From Henricia sp. BOLD:AAB3569 (Eukaryota > Echinodermata > Asteroidea > Spinulosida > Echinasteridae), in assembly GCA_037783545.1 (NCBI GenBank), contig JBBELK010000387.1, positions 2,046,001 through 2,110,000 of the forward strand: a stretch of DNA of 64,000 nucleotides, given 5' to 3'. Below the pieces are notes generated by a model. The model ran no database searches. It was not told where the DNA came from and saw only the letters and a list, made by a program, of their open reading frames with translations. Of this stretch, positions 51,501 through 60,977 are shown piece by piece; within the stretch, counting starts at the first letter, position 1; each line of letters starts with the position of its first letter. The position numbers were made by a program, and so were the translations under genes.

Positions 51501-54500
51501 TGTATCATTCCATTAAACCTTCTCAACTCCCTGGGGAGCAAGCAGCCCCAGCTGCCTGTTCAATTTTGGATACAAGTGTTGATTGTAAAATGGCTTTTGT
51601 ACTCCTCAAAAAGTACTTGTACATGTATAGCTTTAAGCCTAGCGGACATTGCAACTGGAAGCAACTCAACTGATCAGTTGCTGTCGATGTGTGCGTAGCG
51701 CGCACATCGACAGAAACTGATTAGTTCCGCACCTAGCGGCAACTGGGAGCATCCAGCTATATCTACATTTCCAGAGCGCGCACATCGACACGGCAACTCG
51801 GTAAAGCGCAGAGTGCATTGCCCTTGCAACTGGAAGCAACTGTGCTTGCAGTTGCTGTCGATGTGCGCGCACGTGATCAGATGCACGCGAGCAACTGGCA
51901 GCAACTAGTTGCAAGTACGCGTACATCGACGCAACTGACCGCAACTGGGTACAACTAGTTGCCAGAAAGTAGAACATGAGCAACTCGCGGCAACTGGGAT
52001 TTTTTCAGTTGCCGGTAGTTGCAAGTGCGCGTACATCAACCTTTTTGAGCAACTGATCAGTTGCTCCCAGTTGCCAGAAACACCAGTTGCCACTAGTTGC
52101 TTCCAGTTGCAAGGTCGATGTACGCTAGGCTTTAGTATAAAATGTACAACAGAATAGGGGCATAAGATTTAAACTGCAGTTGAACCTTGATAATAGAACA
52201 CTGTTAAATACAACATTGATTGTTTTACCATTTCCCCAGCGTAGCTTGGTTGCACTGTATATAGTCAGTGCTTCCTCGAGACTACACGAGAAAAGCTTCA
52301 TAGTGTGTTCGGGTGGGACTCGAACCCACGACCTTATGTATACTAGGCAGATGCCTTAACCACATCTGCCTGACCAAGTTACGTCGAGAGAAGGCAAAAC
52401 AAACCCTAATTGACATTTATTCTCCCCGACGCAACCTTAATCACATTCCGTCGTCCCAATTCTTTGTTTTCATTTCTGATAATACAAGGTTCCTGTTATA
52501 ACCAGGTAATCTGGAAAGTCCCGAGGACCTCTCTTTGCGATGTTAAACTCCAACACTCCTTCACATTTACCTAGGAAAACTGCGACAACTTGGAAATGAA
52601 ATTATGAGGAACGCTGGCCTATGAACCTGAAACGGGCTCAAAAACAACGCTTAGTTCGGCCCATTTCCGTCCAAAGTAATTGCCAGGACAAAAGATTAGC
52701 TTCCCAAAACACGGTGCAGGTACAAGCTTGGACGCTTGCTGACAAGACAGCATGTCTATATTAGGGTTCAAAAACAAGCTGGTGTGGGGGGTCTATAAGT
52801 GAGTTCATCCGTCCCATGATGTTCCCATCCAGGGGTGTCCCGCGGGATGGAAGTATTTTGGTAAGGGAGGTAAATAGACATTTCCTTTGACAACATGTAT
52901 ACATCAGGAAAAACACTTTTTTACTTTCAGAATAAAGAGGGTGAAAACAATTATGCAAGGCTGGGGTGGTACATCGTACATGTACAACGGGCTGTCATGA
53001 ATGTCCTTGAGCATAATATTTTAAGCCTGTTTACACTCGATCTGCCTTTGCCTAATCAAACTCCGCAATTTCCGAAAAGGGGAGTTGAAGCCGGGTAGGC
53101 ACTAAGTGTAAACGCAAAAGGTGAATTGAAAAAGGTGGATCAGACCCGGGTCTGATTCGCCTTTTTCAAGTCACCTTTTGGGTAGGGTTGAATCGCTTGT
53201 AGTGTAAACGCTACCCGAATAAAGATTCGGTAATTTTTGAGCATCCTTGGGGTGGTGCCTGCCGTGTGGTAGATTTCATTGACGAATCCGGCGCCAGTTC
53301 TGCAACACTTAACAGCCCATGCATGCGCCGCGGTCACTTTTGCGGTTTGCAAAAGCGGGCTGGATTGAGGTGTAGTGTAAATGCAGCAAATGTTCAGTTT
53401 TGCAATCACAATAAAAATGCTGGGTCTGTATCAACCTTTGTCGTTTCGAGTGTATACATGGCGTCCGCCACACTTGCCCTGTATGAATGGAGAGAACAAG
53501 TTACCCTTCCAGCAGTAACTTTATAATACACTTGTAGGAAGCTGGCCACTTGTTATAAAATTATATATGAATCCAGTAACTGAGGACTCCTTCCTGCGCG
53601 TCCGCCATAACTGGGGGCCATTCAGTGCCATGAAGTGTGCATTCTGTGTTGTTGTTAAATCGAACAGTGCACAATGCGCCCCCCTTAGCCCGCCGCACAC
53701 GTGAGGTCGTTTGCTGAGCAAACGGTCATTCGTGGCCGTTTGCTCAGCACTTGGCTCATGTGTGCGGTGGCTATTTTGCTGCGTTTTTTGCCTCGCGAGG
53801 CCGTGAGACAAAAATCTAACATGTTTAATTTATTTTGCCTCGCGTGGCCAAAATCTCACGTGTGCGGGGGTGCTGAGCCAAGTGCTGAGCTAACGGCCAT
53901 GAATGACCGTTTGCTCAGCAAACGACCTCACGTGTGCGGCGGACTTTTGTGTAGGCACAAGCTTTTAACCAAACAAACACACAAATTGTTTGAAGTGACA
54001 ACATAATGTAACGGCTTATCATCAACACAAAACGCACAGTTCATGCTACTGGATGGCCTCAGTTATGGCAGACATACAGGGGAGGAGTCCTCGGCTCTCG
54101 TATTGGTGTATAATATATGCACTGTAAACTCCCCAAAGAGGTATCGAATAACAGGAAATCCAGACAAGCTTTAGGGCACTCACCAAAACAATTTGGGGTG
54201 CATTCCTTGAACCCTAACATCTTAGAAAGTCTCAAGAGAGTAGGGGTTAAGTAAGTTTAGGGTCAGGTACAAGTTGGAAGAGGGGTAGATGACAGATGGA
54301 CACAATTATGTTACACAACCCTACTGCACTACAGGAAGAATTAGATTTTATGTGTCTTTGGGTCATTTAGTGAAGTTGAGGCACAGTTTCAGTGTTTGCC
54401 TTTAACTTGTTTTCCAATTGGCCAAGAGGGCCAGTTGGCTTAAGTCTTTACTAGCCTATCGCATTTCAAGTGGCCCGGTTCAAATTTCTTTATTTATTTT

Positions 54501-57500
54501 TTTAATTTAAAAAAAAAACCTTTTTTTTTTAATGCATATTTTTTAGCAGGGTAAGACAATGTGTGAGTTAATTACAGCAAGGGTCTGTTTTATTTCAACT
54601 GGACAGCCGGACCATTTGGGGAGGCTTTCCAACTGACCCGAGACAATTTCAACTGTCATTTGGCCAACAGACCAGTGCTAATTCTAATACTGAGTTTCCT
54701 TGTTACATCTAAAACCATTTTGACTGGTCATATTTCTTATATTTTGAGACAAAGGTATTTTCTGGAAAATATGGTCCGTGTTGCCAAAATGCCCCCTTTA
54801 CCGTGGAAAGACTCAAATGTGTGTGACGACTGTGCGTGTTATGTTCGAACACAAAATGCGCCACACCAAACCGTCCCACACCTACGGCGGTGTCAATAAC
54901 ACACTCAATGCTTATCTAGCTTTTAATAGAAATCTGCGAACTGCCCAATTCACAATAATTTTTGAAGTTGTTTTATACCTGGTAGAGCTTTTGGGAAGCC
55001 AAGGAACGGCAGAGTGATCGCCAGAGCCATACATCCACTGATGATAAAGCCAATCCACCACGCGCCGATCCATAAGGGACTGTCAGGATCGATGTCTAAA
55101 CTACAAAATATACAGACAAAAGGAGAGGGAGAAAAACAATCGAATTATGAGCATCAACGGAATGTTTTGACTCTGAAAAAATGTAACTTTTATTTCATAT
55201 TCATAAATACCTCAGACAGTTTACGCATCCCTATATTGGCTGAAAGCACATCACGAGTGATAAATGCCCAGGCTCATGGCCGCGCCTGCGCCCTGTTCAG
55301 CGCGTAAGGAACACGCACACACACACAAACTACACGCTTCCGAAAGCAAATTTTGCCGTAGAAAGTGAATTCATGCAAAATGACAAGTTAATTTTGGTGC
55401 GTTTTACCGATTTACACAAAAAGGTATTTATGAATGGGATTAAAAGTAGGTTTGGCCAGTCTTAAACTAGGGTCCTGGGCGCTGATAATGGCCCGAGCCA
55501 TCCCTAAATAATTCAGACTCGCATTAGTTTGGTCCTCTGAAGAGCGCTATAATGAGCATTTACTTTTACAAGTTTGATGTGGATTTTCCATTGTTCCTGG
55601 TTTTCTAGCAACAGAACTATGCCATTTTCTGCAGGGAATTGCCCATTTGCTTTGTTCTCTGGCCAATTTCTTTGTTGCTGCACTAGACCTTGCAAACATT
55701 TCAGCCTAAATGACCTACTTCCACAGAAAATTCAAGGTGAAGGTTACTCCGTTTTTTAGTGACAAAGCAGATGGTTAATTCGGACAGTGTACAGAATTAA
55801 AAAACTGTTGGGTCATTTCCGTATCGGCTGTGCCTGAAAAAGTAATTAAGATAACACTTGACCATGACTTTCAACAAGCGACGTCCGTTAAAAAATTGCA
55901 TCCTTGGCCAAATTCTTCCTGCGTTTGGCTTTGTTTTGTTCAAATTAGGTACCGAAAAGGGTTGGTATTGTTTTCAGTAAACATCCTGAAGTGCTCTTTC
56001 CAAAACCTTTTTAAAAGCATTATTACACAATTACAAATCCGACTTCGTATCTTCATCAACTTTCTGGAAAAAATCTGGACAAGCTCCTTTAAAGGCCCGT
56101 TTTATAATTTGCAATGACCCAATTTTGTTTTTCATGAGTTGACAAGAAAAACCTTACTCAAAGTGTTGATAGCAATGGTAACAAACACCACATGAATTTA
56201 TTTCCGTCCAAAATGGTATTTCATGTTGGAAATTGACAACTGAAGGTGGGTTTCTAAAAAAGTCCCCTGCACAAGGAAAAAAAAGTCCCGTGCGAATGAT
56301 ACCGGTACATAGGGCCTTTAATGCATAGTTCCGACCTGTCAATCAACCGAACCCGCCGACCAATCACAACAGAGCTACCGGGTAGCAGATGTCACCCACA
56401 TAGGTCAAAGTGCACTGTACACTCACAACAACATGATCACGCGATATGTTCTGTCGGCCCCATACAATTTGTACAGTGTTGTATGCGACGATCCTGGTTT
56501 TAAGGCCGGTCGTTTCGTTGTTCAAAGGTACGAAAGCTATATTTCGTGATAATATGACATCCCTGTATTACTGGCCCTTTACTCAGTGTTCTAAGATAAC
56601 TGTCGACCCTGAAACATGAATACCGGTACCTTTGAGTTTTCTTCAATGAATCTGTGCTTTCCGTTGTTGCTTTGTGCGTTGCGTGTCGCCATTTTTGACG
56701 ATAGCGTGTGAGCCATAGCAACAATGGGGCGGGGTTAACAGGGCAAAATCGGAACTACCGGTATGCATTATGTTGATTTATAGATTTTGACACCATCCCT
56801 GAATGAGGAAATTTTTCTCTGTTCCTTGGGCTAAGGACCCTCAATTAGCCTACCTTCTGTCCCTAAATTTATCCCAATAAATTCATAACTTGCCTTGGTA
56901 TGACCCTGTAAGTTCTGGTTGTACATGTAGGGGTGGCTAGCATAACCTTATTAAGGTCATGGCCAAGACTGGACTAACTGCTAAATTTAGCAAGCTGTAA
57001 ATATATCAACTAGCTGCTTTCTTGGCAGCTGATTTAGCTACAGTAATAAATGTGCAAGATTATGGGCAAGGAGTAAATTTAATGACACAGTTGGTTTACC
57101 GTCAATGTGGTGTAAAATTATTAAGTCCACGATTTGTTCAAGTTTTCGTACTGCATGTTACATACACTACTCACAATAAGTTAAAGATATTGGTATATGT
57201 TGTCAATTTTTGATTTTTTTTTAAAAATGACTTTTTTCACACCTATTCCTGTGACAAGGTGCGTCTGTCATACAGATGGGTCATTCCACGAGATTGGGTA
57301 CAAAAAGTGTGACATACCAGATCTTAAATATGAGTAACATTCCAGCCCAGCTACTTTAGTAAGTATATTCATTTCATAAAGAAACACATGTTACACTACG
57401 ATAGAAGTATTTACACCACATTGTAACAAAACTACAGACCTCCAAAATGTACTCATAGTGTTAAACATATGTGGTGTCCACGTTGCGTAGGTAAGACAAA

Positions 57501-60500
57501 TATTTCATGATCTGTGAGAGATTGGTCAGTGAAAACAACATGATTATATTGGGACACCTACATGTACATGTAGCCATATTCAGTACAACAAATATTTCAC
57601 CAGATAAATAATTTTCGTCTTAAATAAAAGAACTTGTACCAACGCAACATGGACACTGCTTTAAAAAAAATATACCCAACCTCATGGAATGACCCAGATA
57701 CAACTGTATCATATAGGCTACATGTACAGTGTACATGATATACAAAAATCACTCAAGGGGAATGCATACCCTCAATAAAATATCTGCATACACCCAACAA
57801 TATCCCTAACTTATTGTGAGTAAACTGAAGTACATGTAGACTAAAATTGCCAAAAATATCTTTAAAATTTGGAGACGGTGCATGGTTCCGAAAAGAACCA
57901 GCGAGTGTGAGCAGTTTTTAAAAATTTGAAAGGACTAGCTTTTCTTTTAACCCGACCCCAGCACCAAAATACAGAAATTTTACTGTCTGGGAATAACCTA
58001 CATGTAGTGCGACATTAAGATTAAATTTGTAAGAAATTGAGTTGTAAGTAAACAGCTTTTTGATTGGTCCTTGCTTTCACTTGCTGAGACAATTGACCAA
58101 TCAGCATGTTATTCGTGTTCATACCTGTTAGAGTCGACTGTAATATCTGTGTAAATAGAAAGTAATACTCCTCCTAGAAGATACCCAATAGCTGGTCCAA
58201 GGAGAGATGCAGCATTGAAGATACCTGCATTCACACAGAGGAAGGATTATCAGTGATCGGGATCTGATCCTGTTCACACGGGATCTGATCCAGTTCACAC
58301 GGGATCTGATCCAGTTCACACGGGATCTGATCCAGTTTACACGGGATCTGATCCAGTTTACACGGGATCTGATCCAGTTTACACGGGATCTGATCCTGTT
58401 CACACGGGATCTGATCCTGTTCACACGGGATCTGATCCTGTTTACACAGGATCTTGTACCACAGGTGGATCAAAGTTTGTCTGTTAGTACACCGGCCTTT
58501 GACTTGATATGCATCTCATACTGAAAGAAATTTAGCATTTAAATCAAAGAATTAGGGATCAGGAATTGATCCTGTTTACACAAGGATGTGAACTGAAAAT
58601 AAAGATTAATCAGTTTTTGGACACCGTCTTTCACGTGAACCTGTTACATGAACAGTTTTTAAGAGCCAACATGGGATGAGAGAAAAATTGAATCCGCCTC
58701 ATCAAGATTTGAACCCGAGACCTCTAAATCTCTGTCTGGGTAGATGCTCTACCAGCTGAGCTACAGTACATGTACATGTAGGCACAGTGGTATGTATACT
58801 TCCTCAGGTTTCCCCCTAGACTTCTGAAACACCGGGCAGATGCTCTACCAGCTGAGCTATGAGGCACAGCGGTATACTCCCTCAGGTTTTCCCCAAGACC
58901 TCTGACACACCAGGCAGATGCTCTACCAGCCGAGCTATGAGGCACAGTGGTATACTCCCTCAGGTTTCCCCCAAGACCTCTGACACACCGGGCAGATGCT
59001 CTACCAGCTGACGTATGAGGCACAGTGGTATACTCCCTCAGGTTTCCCCCAAGACCTCTGAAACACCGGGCAGATGCTCTACCAGCTGACGTATGAGGCA
59101 CAGTGGTATACTCCCTCAGGTTTCCCCCAAGACCTCTGACACACCTGGCAGATGCTCTACCAGCTGAGCTATGAGACACAGTGGTATACTCCCTCAGGTT
59201 TCCCCCAAGACCTCTGACACACTAGGCACATACTCTACCAGCTGAGCTATGAGACACAGTGGTATACTCCCTCAGGTTTCCCCCAAGACCTCTGACACAC
59301 TAGGCAGATGCTCTACCTGCTGAGCTATAAGGCACAGTGGTATACCCCCTCAGGTTTCCCACAAGACCTCTGACACACTAGGCACATGCTCTACCAGCTG
59401 AGCTATGAGGCACAGTGGGTATATTCTCTCGGGTTTTCACCAAGACCTCTGACACACTGGGCAGATGCCCTACCAGCTGAGCTATGAGGCACAGTGGTAT
59501 ACTCCCTCAGGTTTCCCCCTAGATGTCTGACACACCGGGAAGATGCTCTACCAGGTGAGCTATGAGGCACAGTGGTATACTCCCACAGGTTTTTCCCAAG
59601 ACCTCTGACACACCAGGCAGATGCTCTACCAGCTGAGCTATGAGGCACAGTGGTATACTCCCTCAGGTTTCCCCAAGACCTCCTACACACCGGGCAGATG
59701 CTTTACCAGCTGAGCTACCAGTATGAGGCACAGCGGTATACAATGTACTCCCTCAGGTTTCCCCACCCCCCAAGACCTCCGACACACCAGGCAGATGCTC
59801 TACCAGCTGAGCTATGAGGCACAGTGGTATACTCCCTTAGGTTTCCCCCAAGACCTCCGACACACCGGGCAGATGCTCTACCAGCTGAGTTATGAGGCAC
59901 AGTGGTATACTCCCTTAGGTTTCCCCCAAGACCTCCGACACACCGGGCAGATGCTCTACCAGCTGAGCTATGAGGTACATTGGTATACTCCCTCAGGTTT
60001 GCCCCAAGACCTCCGACACACCGGGCAGATGCTCTACCAGCTGAGCTATGAGGCACAGTGGTATACTCCCTCAGGTTTCCCCAAGACCTCCGACACACTA
60101 GGCAGATGCTCTACCAGCTGAGCTATGAGGTACATTGGTACCACATGTTTACTTCGGGTTTTTCATGAGAACCACATTTTCTGCTCAGAAACAAACGTAA
60201 TATTTGGAATGATGCCAAATGAAAGTACTTACCAATATACAGTGATGTCATTTTTGGTTTGACGTTTTCATCAATATACGTGATGCCGAGTGTGTAGAGT
60301 GCTGCTGCTCCAAGACCGTGGAGAAATTGCGCAAAGACGAACAACCAGAAGAAGTTTGCAAGATTACTGCTGGCCGCAGCGGTGGAGCAAAAGTCCGTGT
60401 CATTACGGCTCGTGTCGCAGAGTTCAAAATGCGAGCCTTCCAAATCGTACAAAGGTGTCAGGAAGTGCGGTAGCGTGAAGACGAACGAACCAAAGGCGAA

Positions 60501-60977
60501 AATCAGTGCGCTAAAGCCCAGCCAAATGGGCTTGTGGCCGCGATCGCCGAGGTACGTCACGAACGTAATGACCATCATAACGGAGAGATCGTATGAGCTG
60601 GAAATAGAGCCGCTGCGAACGCTGGGGAGGCTGAAACGTCGCTCCAACGTCGTCGTGACGACGTATACGAAGCCGTTCACCGTCATTCCTTGTGTCACGG
60701 CAAACAGACAAAGAAAAAGCAAAATGCCTGGTGGTCGGTTGAAAACTTGTAAGAATTGCGGTCGCAACTTGCGCCATCCGCACGGTACATCTTCTTCCTC
60801 AGCCCCCTCCTCGAGTTCTTCCATTTCTGTCACATCGTCGCTCAGGAACCCATTTGCATTTTTTGTCTTTTCGTCAAGGTCGTCGATATTGGTGCTGTTC
60901 AATGCATCTAGTGAATCATTACTAACGTTATTACTGTTGTTTGCGAACTGGTGCATTTCCGTTCCGCCCTTCTCCAT
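39309..60977 (-). CDS. SLCO4A1: Organic anion transporter (SLCO/OATP family, SLCO4A1-like), whole gene
   Basis: Nine coding exons, listed individually, join with matching phases at every junction: 60233-60977, 58125-58224, 54979-55100, 50493-50747, 46293-46488, 44208-44373, 43261-43439, 42056-42120 and 39309-39571. They total 2091 nt, or 696 aa, the normal size for the family. The family imports amphipathic organic anions such as thyroid hormones, steroid conjugates and prostaglandins across the plasma membrane. Hallmarks seen are the WIGAWWIG signature near residues 292-299, an acidic cytoplasmic N-terminus, hydrophobic segments for the 12-helix fold, and a Kazal-type extracellular loop with ten cysteines between residues 487 and 558. 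The N-terminal part (CGWRKLRP, QGMTVNGFV, DENVKP) and the Kazal loop most resemble vertebrate SLCO4A1 from memory; an SLCO4C1-like orthology is not excluded. The start is the first AUG after an in-frame stop, in the context AAAATGG. Confidence 0.93.
39632..39835. mobile_element. MITE, GGCCAATTTCAT family, intron copy
   Basis: GGGGCCAATTTCATGGCG at the left. Inner arms GGATTTATTTGCTTTATAAA and AATAAAGCAAACAAATCC pair. The right terminal word is lost. SLCO intron 8. Confidence 0.5.
40378..40461. repeat. One arm of the GTGCCACGAAATACGC fold-back family
   Basis: AAAGGCACATGCTCGTCGGC and CCAAATTCGTGCCACGAAAT match the left arm, ending after GCAAAGGCATTGG. The right arm is absent. Confidence 0.7.
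40985..41374. mobile_element. MITE with CACCAACAC...CTGAAAGGAATTCC ends
   Basis: CACCAACACTCTCTAAAACC and TTTAGGAGGGTGTTGGTG are inverted, as are TCCTTGGATGTTTGAGAC and GTCTCAAACATCCAAGGA. About 390 bp in SLCO intron 8. A fragment is at 3280-3360. Confidence 0.7.
41383..41462 (-). repeat. Diverged single copy of the 116-bp satellite unit
   Basis: The minus strand reads GGTTGGTTTTAATAATGCAT, ATCCTCAATCACACAGG and TTTGTAACAGTTTACCAATC. It is collinear with the satellite unit at 46671-50135 but clearly diverged, and lies in a different intron. Confidence 0.75.
41527..41690. repeat. Degenerate short tandem repeat (GGGGCGAAGTGGTTT-like)
   Basis: Words such as GGGGCGAAATGGC, GGGCGAAGTGGTTT and GGGTGAAGTGGC follow one another, with an inverted start (CGCCCCAAAACCACTTCGCC). 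Confidence 0.6.
42056..42120 (-). CDS. SLCO4A1: SLCO4A1-like exon 8
   Basis: This is a 65-nt exon with acceptor TCATTTATAG and donor G|GTAGGT. It reads RCVPHSQRSFALGVQSLFYR and then ALG, matching the highly conserved RxVPxxxRSFALGxQ motif of OATPs between helices 10 and 11. The short exon fits in phase between exons 7 and 9. Confidence 0.93.
42250..43125. repeat. 93-bp tandem array, about nine copies (SLCO intron 7)
   Basis: The unit contains CAGCCTGGCCCAAGCCATCA, GGCCTGATATCTTGCTACTG and TCTGCCCTAAGGCCAGTCCA. Units are highly similar with a few substitutions; one is internally shortened. It lies between exons 7 and 8. The open frames across it on both strands are repeat-driven. Confidence 0.93.
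43261..43439 (-). CDS. SLCO4A1: SLCO4A1-like exon 7 (end of Kazal loop, helix 10)
   Basis: This is a 179-nt exon with acceptor TTATTGCAG and donor AG|GTAAGC. It begins LYSNCSCIDVPDSVSLG and has cysteines at residues 533, 535, 554 and 558, completing ten in the loop. The helix LLFLILLFCLEFFTILAVV and PATTSTL follow. N532 sits in an N-C-S sequon. Phase 0 in and 2 out match. Confidence 0.93.
43468..44035. repeat. 190-bp tandem repeat, three copies (SLCO intron 6)
   Basis: AGTAACAGGTCTCACCAGTT and CGACGTGTCTTAGCGCTTTG recur at 190-bp spacing (starts near 43481, 43671 and 43860). The third copy is most diverged. It starts about 30 bp from the exon 7 acceptor. Confidence 0.88.
44208..44373 (-). 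CDS. SLCO4A1: SLCO4A1-like exon 6 (Kazal-type extracellular loop)
   Basis: This is a 166-nt exon with acceptor CCTTCCAG and donor AAG|GTACGA. It contains C-N-T-G-C-R-C and then FEPVCGVDNTMYYSPCHAGC, the Kazal-like pattern of the loop between helices 9 and 10. Cysteines fall at residues 487, 491, 493, 501, 512 and 516. The next exon continues the module. Confidence 0.94.
44535..44742 (+). repeat. tRNA-derived SINE with (AAAT)n tail
   Basis: The head reads GTTATGGCCGAGCGGTCTAG with box-B-like GGTTCGATTCC. A body with GAGCAAGGCACTCAACCACA follows, shared with the 660-1025 family, and a (AAAT)n tail. The head differs from the other copies, so it may be a separate subfamily. Confidence 0.78.
45225..45380 (-). 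repeat. SINE fragment with a tRNA-like head, 52233-52430 family
   Basis: Shares GTTTGTTTTGCCTTTACC, TCGGTGCTTTCCCGAGAC and GGTGGGACTCGAGCCCACGA with 52233-52430. The last word is a box B read on the minus strand. Confidence 0.6.
46293..46488 (-). CDS. SLCO4A1: SLCO4A1-like exon 5
   Basis: This is a 196-nt exon with acceptor ATTTTACCAG and donor AG|GTGATT, which is weaker than the others. It reads VTVIPAAVFGSVIGGWAVKH, then FNLRFKGMIRLCL, then helix residues and CPDPDFAGITVAYNN. It spans two helices and the start of the large extracellular loop. The phases fit exons 4 and 6. Confidence 0.91.
46671..50135. repeat. 116-118 bp satellite, about 30 copies (SLCO intron 4)
   Basis: The unit contains GAGGTACTGAGCTGACTTAT, ACATCCTCAATCACACATGG and TTTGTAACAGTTTACCAATC. 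Starts at about 46674, 46790 and 46906 give a 116-bp period; units with ACATGTAGG in place of ACACAGG are 118 bp. Copies are nearly identical and fall in blocks of the same variant. The array fills almost the whole intron between exons 4 and 5. Confidence 0.96.
50493..50747 (-). CDS. SLCO4A1: SLCO4A1-like exon 4 (central cytoplasmic loop and helices)
   Basis: This is a 255-nt exon with acceptor TTAAAAACAG and donor G|GTAAGA. It encodes the hydrophilic central loop (QKKLAKLRVSECHSG), the FGNTLRDFPKSVHVLIKNKP stretch, and a helix ending in FAPKFLESQFSLSPGTAS, a strongly OATP-like motif. The following intron contains the 3.4-kb satellite array. Confidence 0.93.
50806..50977. mobile_element. MITE, GTTGTCAACATTTTCAC family
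   Basis: CCAAAGTTGTCAACATTTTC, then ACGGTTCTAC at the left, and AACCGTGAAAATGTTGACAA with CTTTGGACAGCCCC at the right. About 170 bp, in SLCO intron 3. Confidence 0.75.
51047..51502. mobile_element. MITE with GTTTACACT...GGATCAA subterminal repeats
   Basis: ATGTTTACACTGGTCCTGAG at the left and CTGAGCTCCGGATCAAGTG with TAAACAGGGTG at the right form diverged inverted ends. Internal TTGATC and GATCAA words are frequent. Confidence 0.6.
51633..52133. mobile_element. MITE rich in CAACTGGAAGCAACT palindromic words
   Basis: The ends TAAGCCTAGCGGACAT and ATGTACGCTAGGCTTTA are inverted. The adjacent TTGCAACTGGAAGCAACT mirrors AGTTGCTTCCAGTTGCAA. GCAACTG/CAGTTGC words recur throughout, and a 30-bp hairpin sits around 51690. 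Confidence 0.78.
52233..52430 (-). repeat. tRNA-like SINE on the minus strand
   Basis: The minus strand gives GGTTAAGGCATCTGCCTAGT, then GGTCGTGGGTTCGAGTCCCA. An unrelated body with AGGGTTTGTTTTGCCTTCTC lies on the upstream side. A fragment of the same body also occurs near 1375-1430. Confidence 0.6.
53025..53460. mobile_element. MITE with TGTTTACACTCGA ends, copy 1
   Basis: GCCTGTTTACACTCGATCTG at the left; TCGAGTGTATAC at the right. The interior has GGGAGTTGAAGCCGGGTAGG, AGTGTAAACG and TCAGACCCGGGTCTGATTCG. Collinear in reverse with 62765-63245. Confidence 0.72.
53690..53942. mobile_element. Fold-back MITE with CCGCCGCACACGTGAGG ends
   Basis: CCGCCGCACACGTGAGGTCG, TTTGCTGAGCAAACGGTCAT and GCTCAGCACTTGGCTCA mirror the right arm ending AACGACCTCACGTGTGCGGC. 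The arms are ~70 bp and almost exact. Confidence 0.83.
54979..55100 (-). CDS. SLCO4A1: SLCO4A1-like exon 3 (GAWW signature)
   Basis: This is a 122-nt exon with acceptor TTTTGTAG and donor G|GTATAA. It reads LDIDPDSPLWIGAWWIGFII, which contains the OATP superfamily signature at the edge of transmembrane helix 6, followed by a hydrophobic helix and LGFPKALPG. Phases 2 in and 1 out match its neighbours. Confidence 0.93.
55100..56085. other. SLCO intron 2, no recognised feature in this part
   Basis: Moderately AT-rich. Open frames are short and show no splice-bounded coding signal. Confidence 0.4.
56092..56768. mobile_element. Composite repeat: 14449 family plus GTTCCGACC element
   Basis: The first part has GTTGATAGCAATGGTAACAA. 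The second (56318-56768) has ends AATGCATAGTTCCGACC and GGAACTACCGGTATGCATT, inverted over ~450 bp, with AAAGTGCACTGTACACTCAC inside. Confidence 0.68.
57277..57696. mobile_element. MITE with TGGGTCATTCCACGAG ends
   Basis: TGGGTCATTCCACGAGATTG and CAACCTCATGGAATGACCCA are inverted, 420 bp. It interrupts another repeat, the parts of which (GTCTGTCATACAGAT and ATACAACTGTATCAT) flank it. Confidence 0.75.
58125..58224 (-). CDS. SLCO4A1: SLCO4A1-like exon 2
   Basis: This is a 100-nt exon with acceptor GAATGCAG and donor AG|GTATGA. It reads IFNAASLLGPAIGYLLGG and then LLSIYTDITVDSN, the OATP helix after the DENVKP motif (compare ILGPAxGYxxGG in the family). Phase 1 in and phase 2 out fit exons 1 and 3. 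The 21-bp minisatellite begins about 30 bp upstream of this acceptor. Confidence 0.92.
58254..58452. repeat. 21-bp minisatellite next to SLCO exon 2
   Basis: About nine copies of GGGATCTGATCCAGTTCACA plus one base. It starts some 30 bp from the exon 2 acceptor. The frames through it are artefacts of the 21-bp period. Confidence 0.92.
58684..60145 (-). repeat. tRNA-like tandem array C, about 18 modules (SLCO intron 1)
   Basis: Modules of 78 bp (starts differ by 78 between 59820 and 60054) repeat GCCTCATAGCTCAGCTGGTA, GAGCATCTGCCCGGTGTGTC and AACCTGAGGGAGTATACCAC on the minus strand. The most downstream module (58689-58765) adds a full T-arm-like CGGGTTCAAATC and a 3' stem. The array ends about 90 bp from the exon 1 donor, in the gene's sense orientation. 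Confidence 0.92.
60233..60977 (-). CDS. SLCO4A1: SLCO4A1-like exon 1 (N-terminus, first membrane helices)
   Basis: Encodes residues 1-248 and one base of codon 249. The first ~65 residues are hydrophilic and Asn/Glu-rich (cytoplasmic). They are followed by CGWRKLRPQFLQVF and the first transmembrane segments, including QGMTVNGFV, SSYDLSVMMV and the FAQFLHGLGAAALYTLG stretch. The exon ends in SLYIG with donor G|GTAAGT. The open frame extends 11 codons upstream of the chosen ATG without another ATG and then meets an in-frame TAA, so 60977 is the likely start. Confidence 0.93.

Noticed and set aside
58128..58473. Frames of repeated RIRSRVNW and QIPCEQD
   Set aside because: Produced by the 21-bp minisatellite running out of SLCO exon 2. 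The real exon ends at 58224.
58724..60098. Frames repeating PHSSAGRASARCVRGLGGNLREYTT
   Set aside because: Translation of the 78-bp tRNA-like module, whose length is a multiple of three. Box A and the tRNA-like shape explain it better than a protein.
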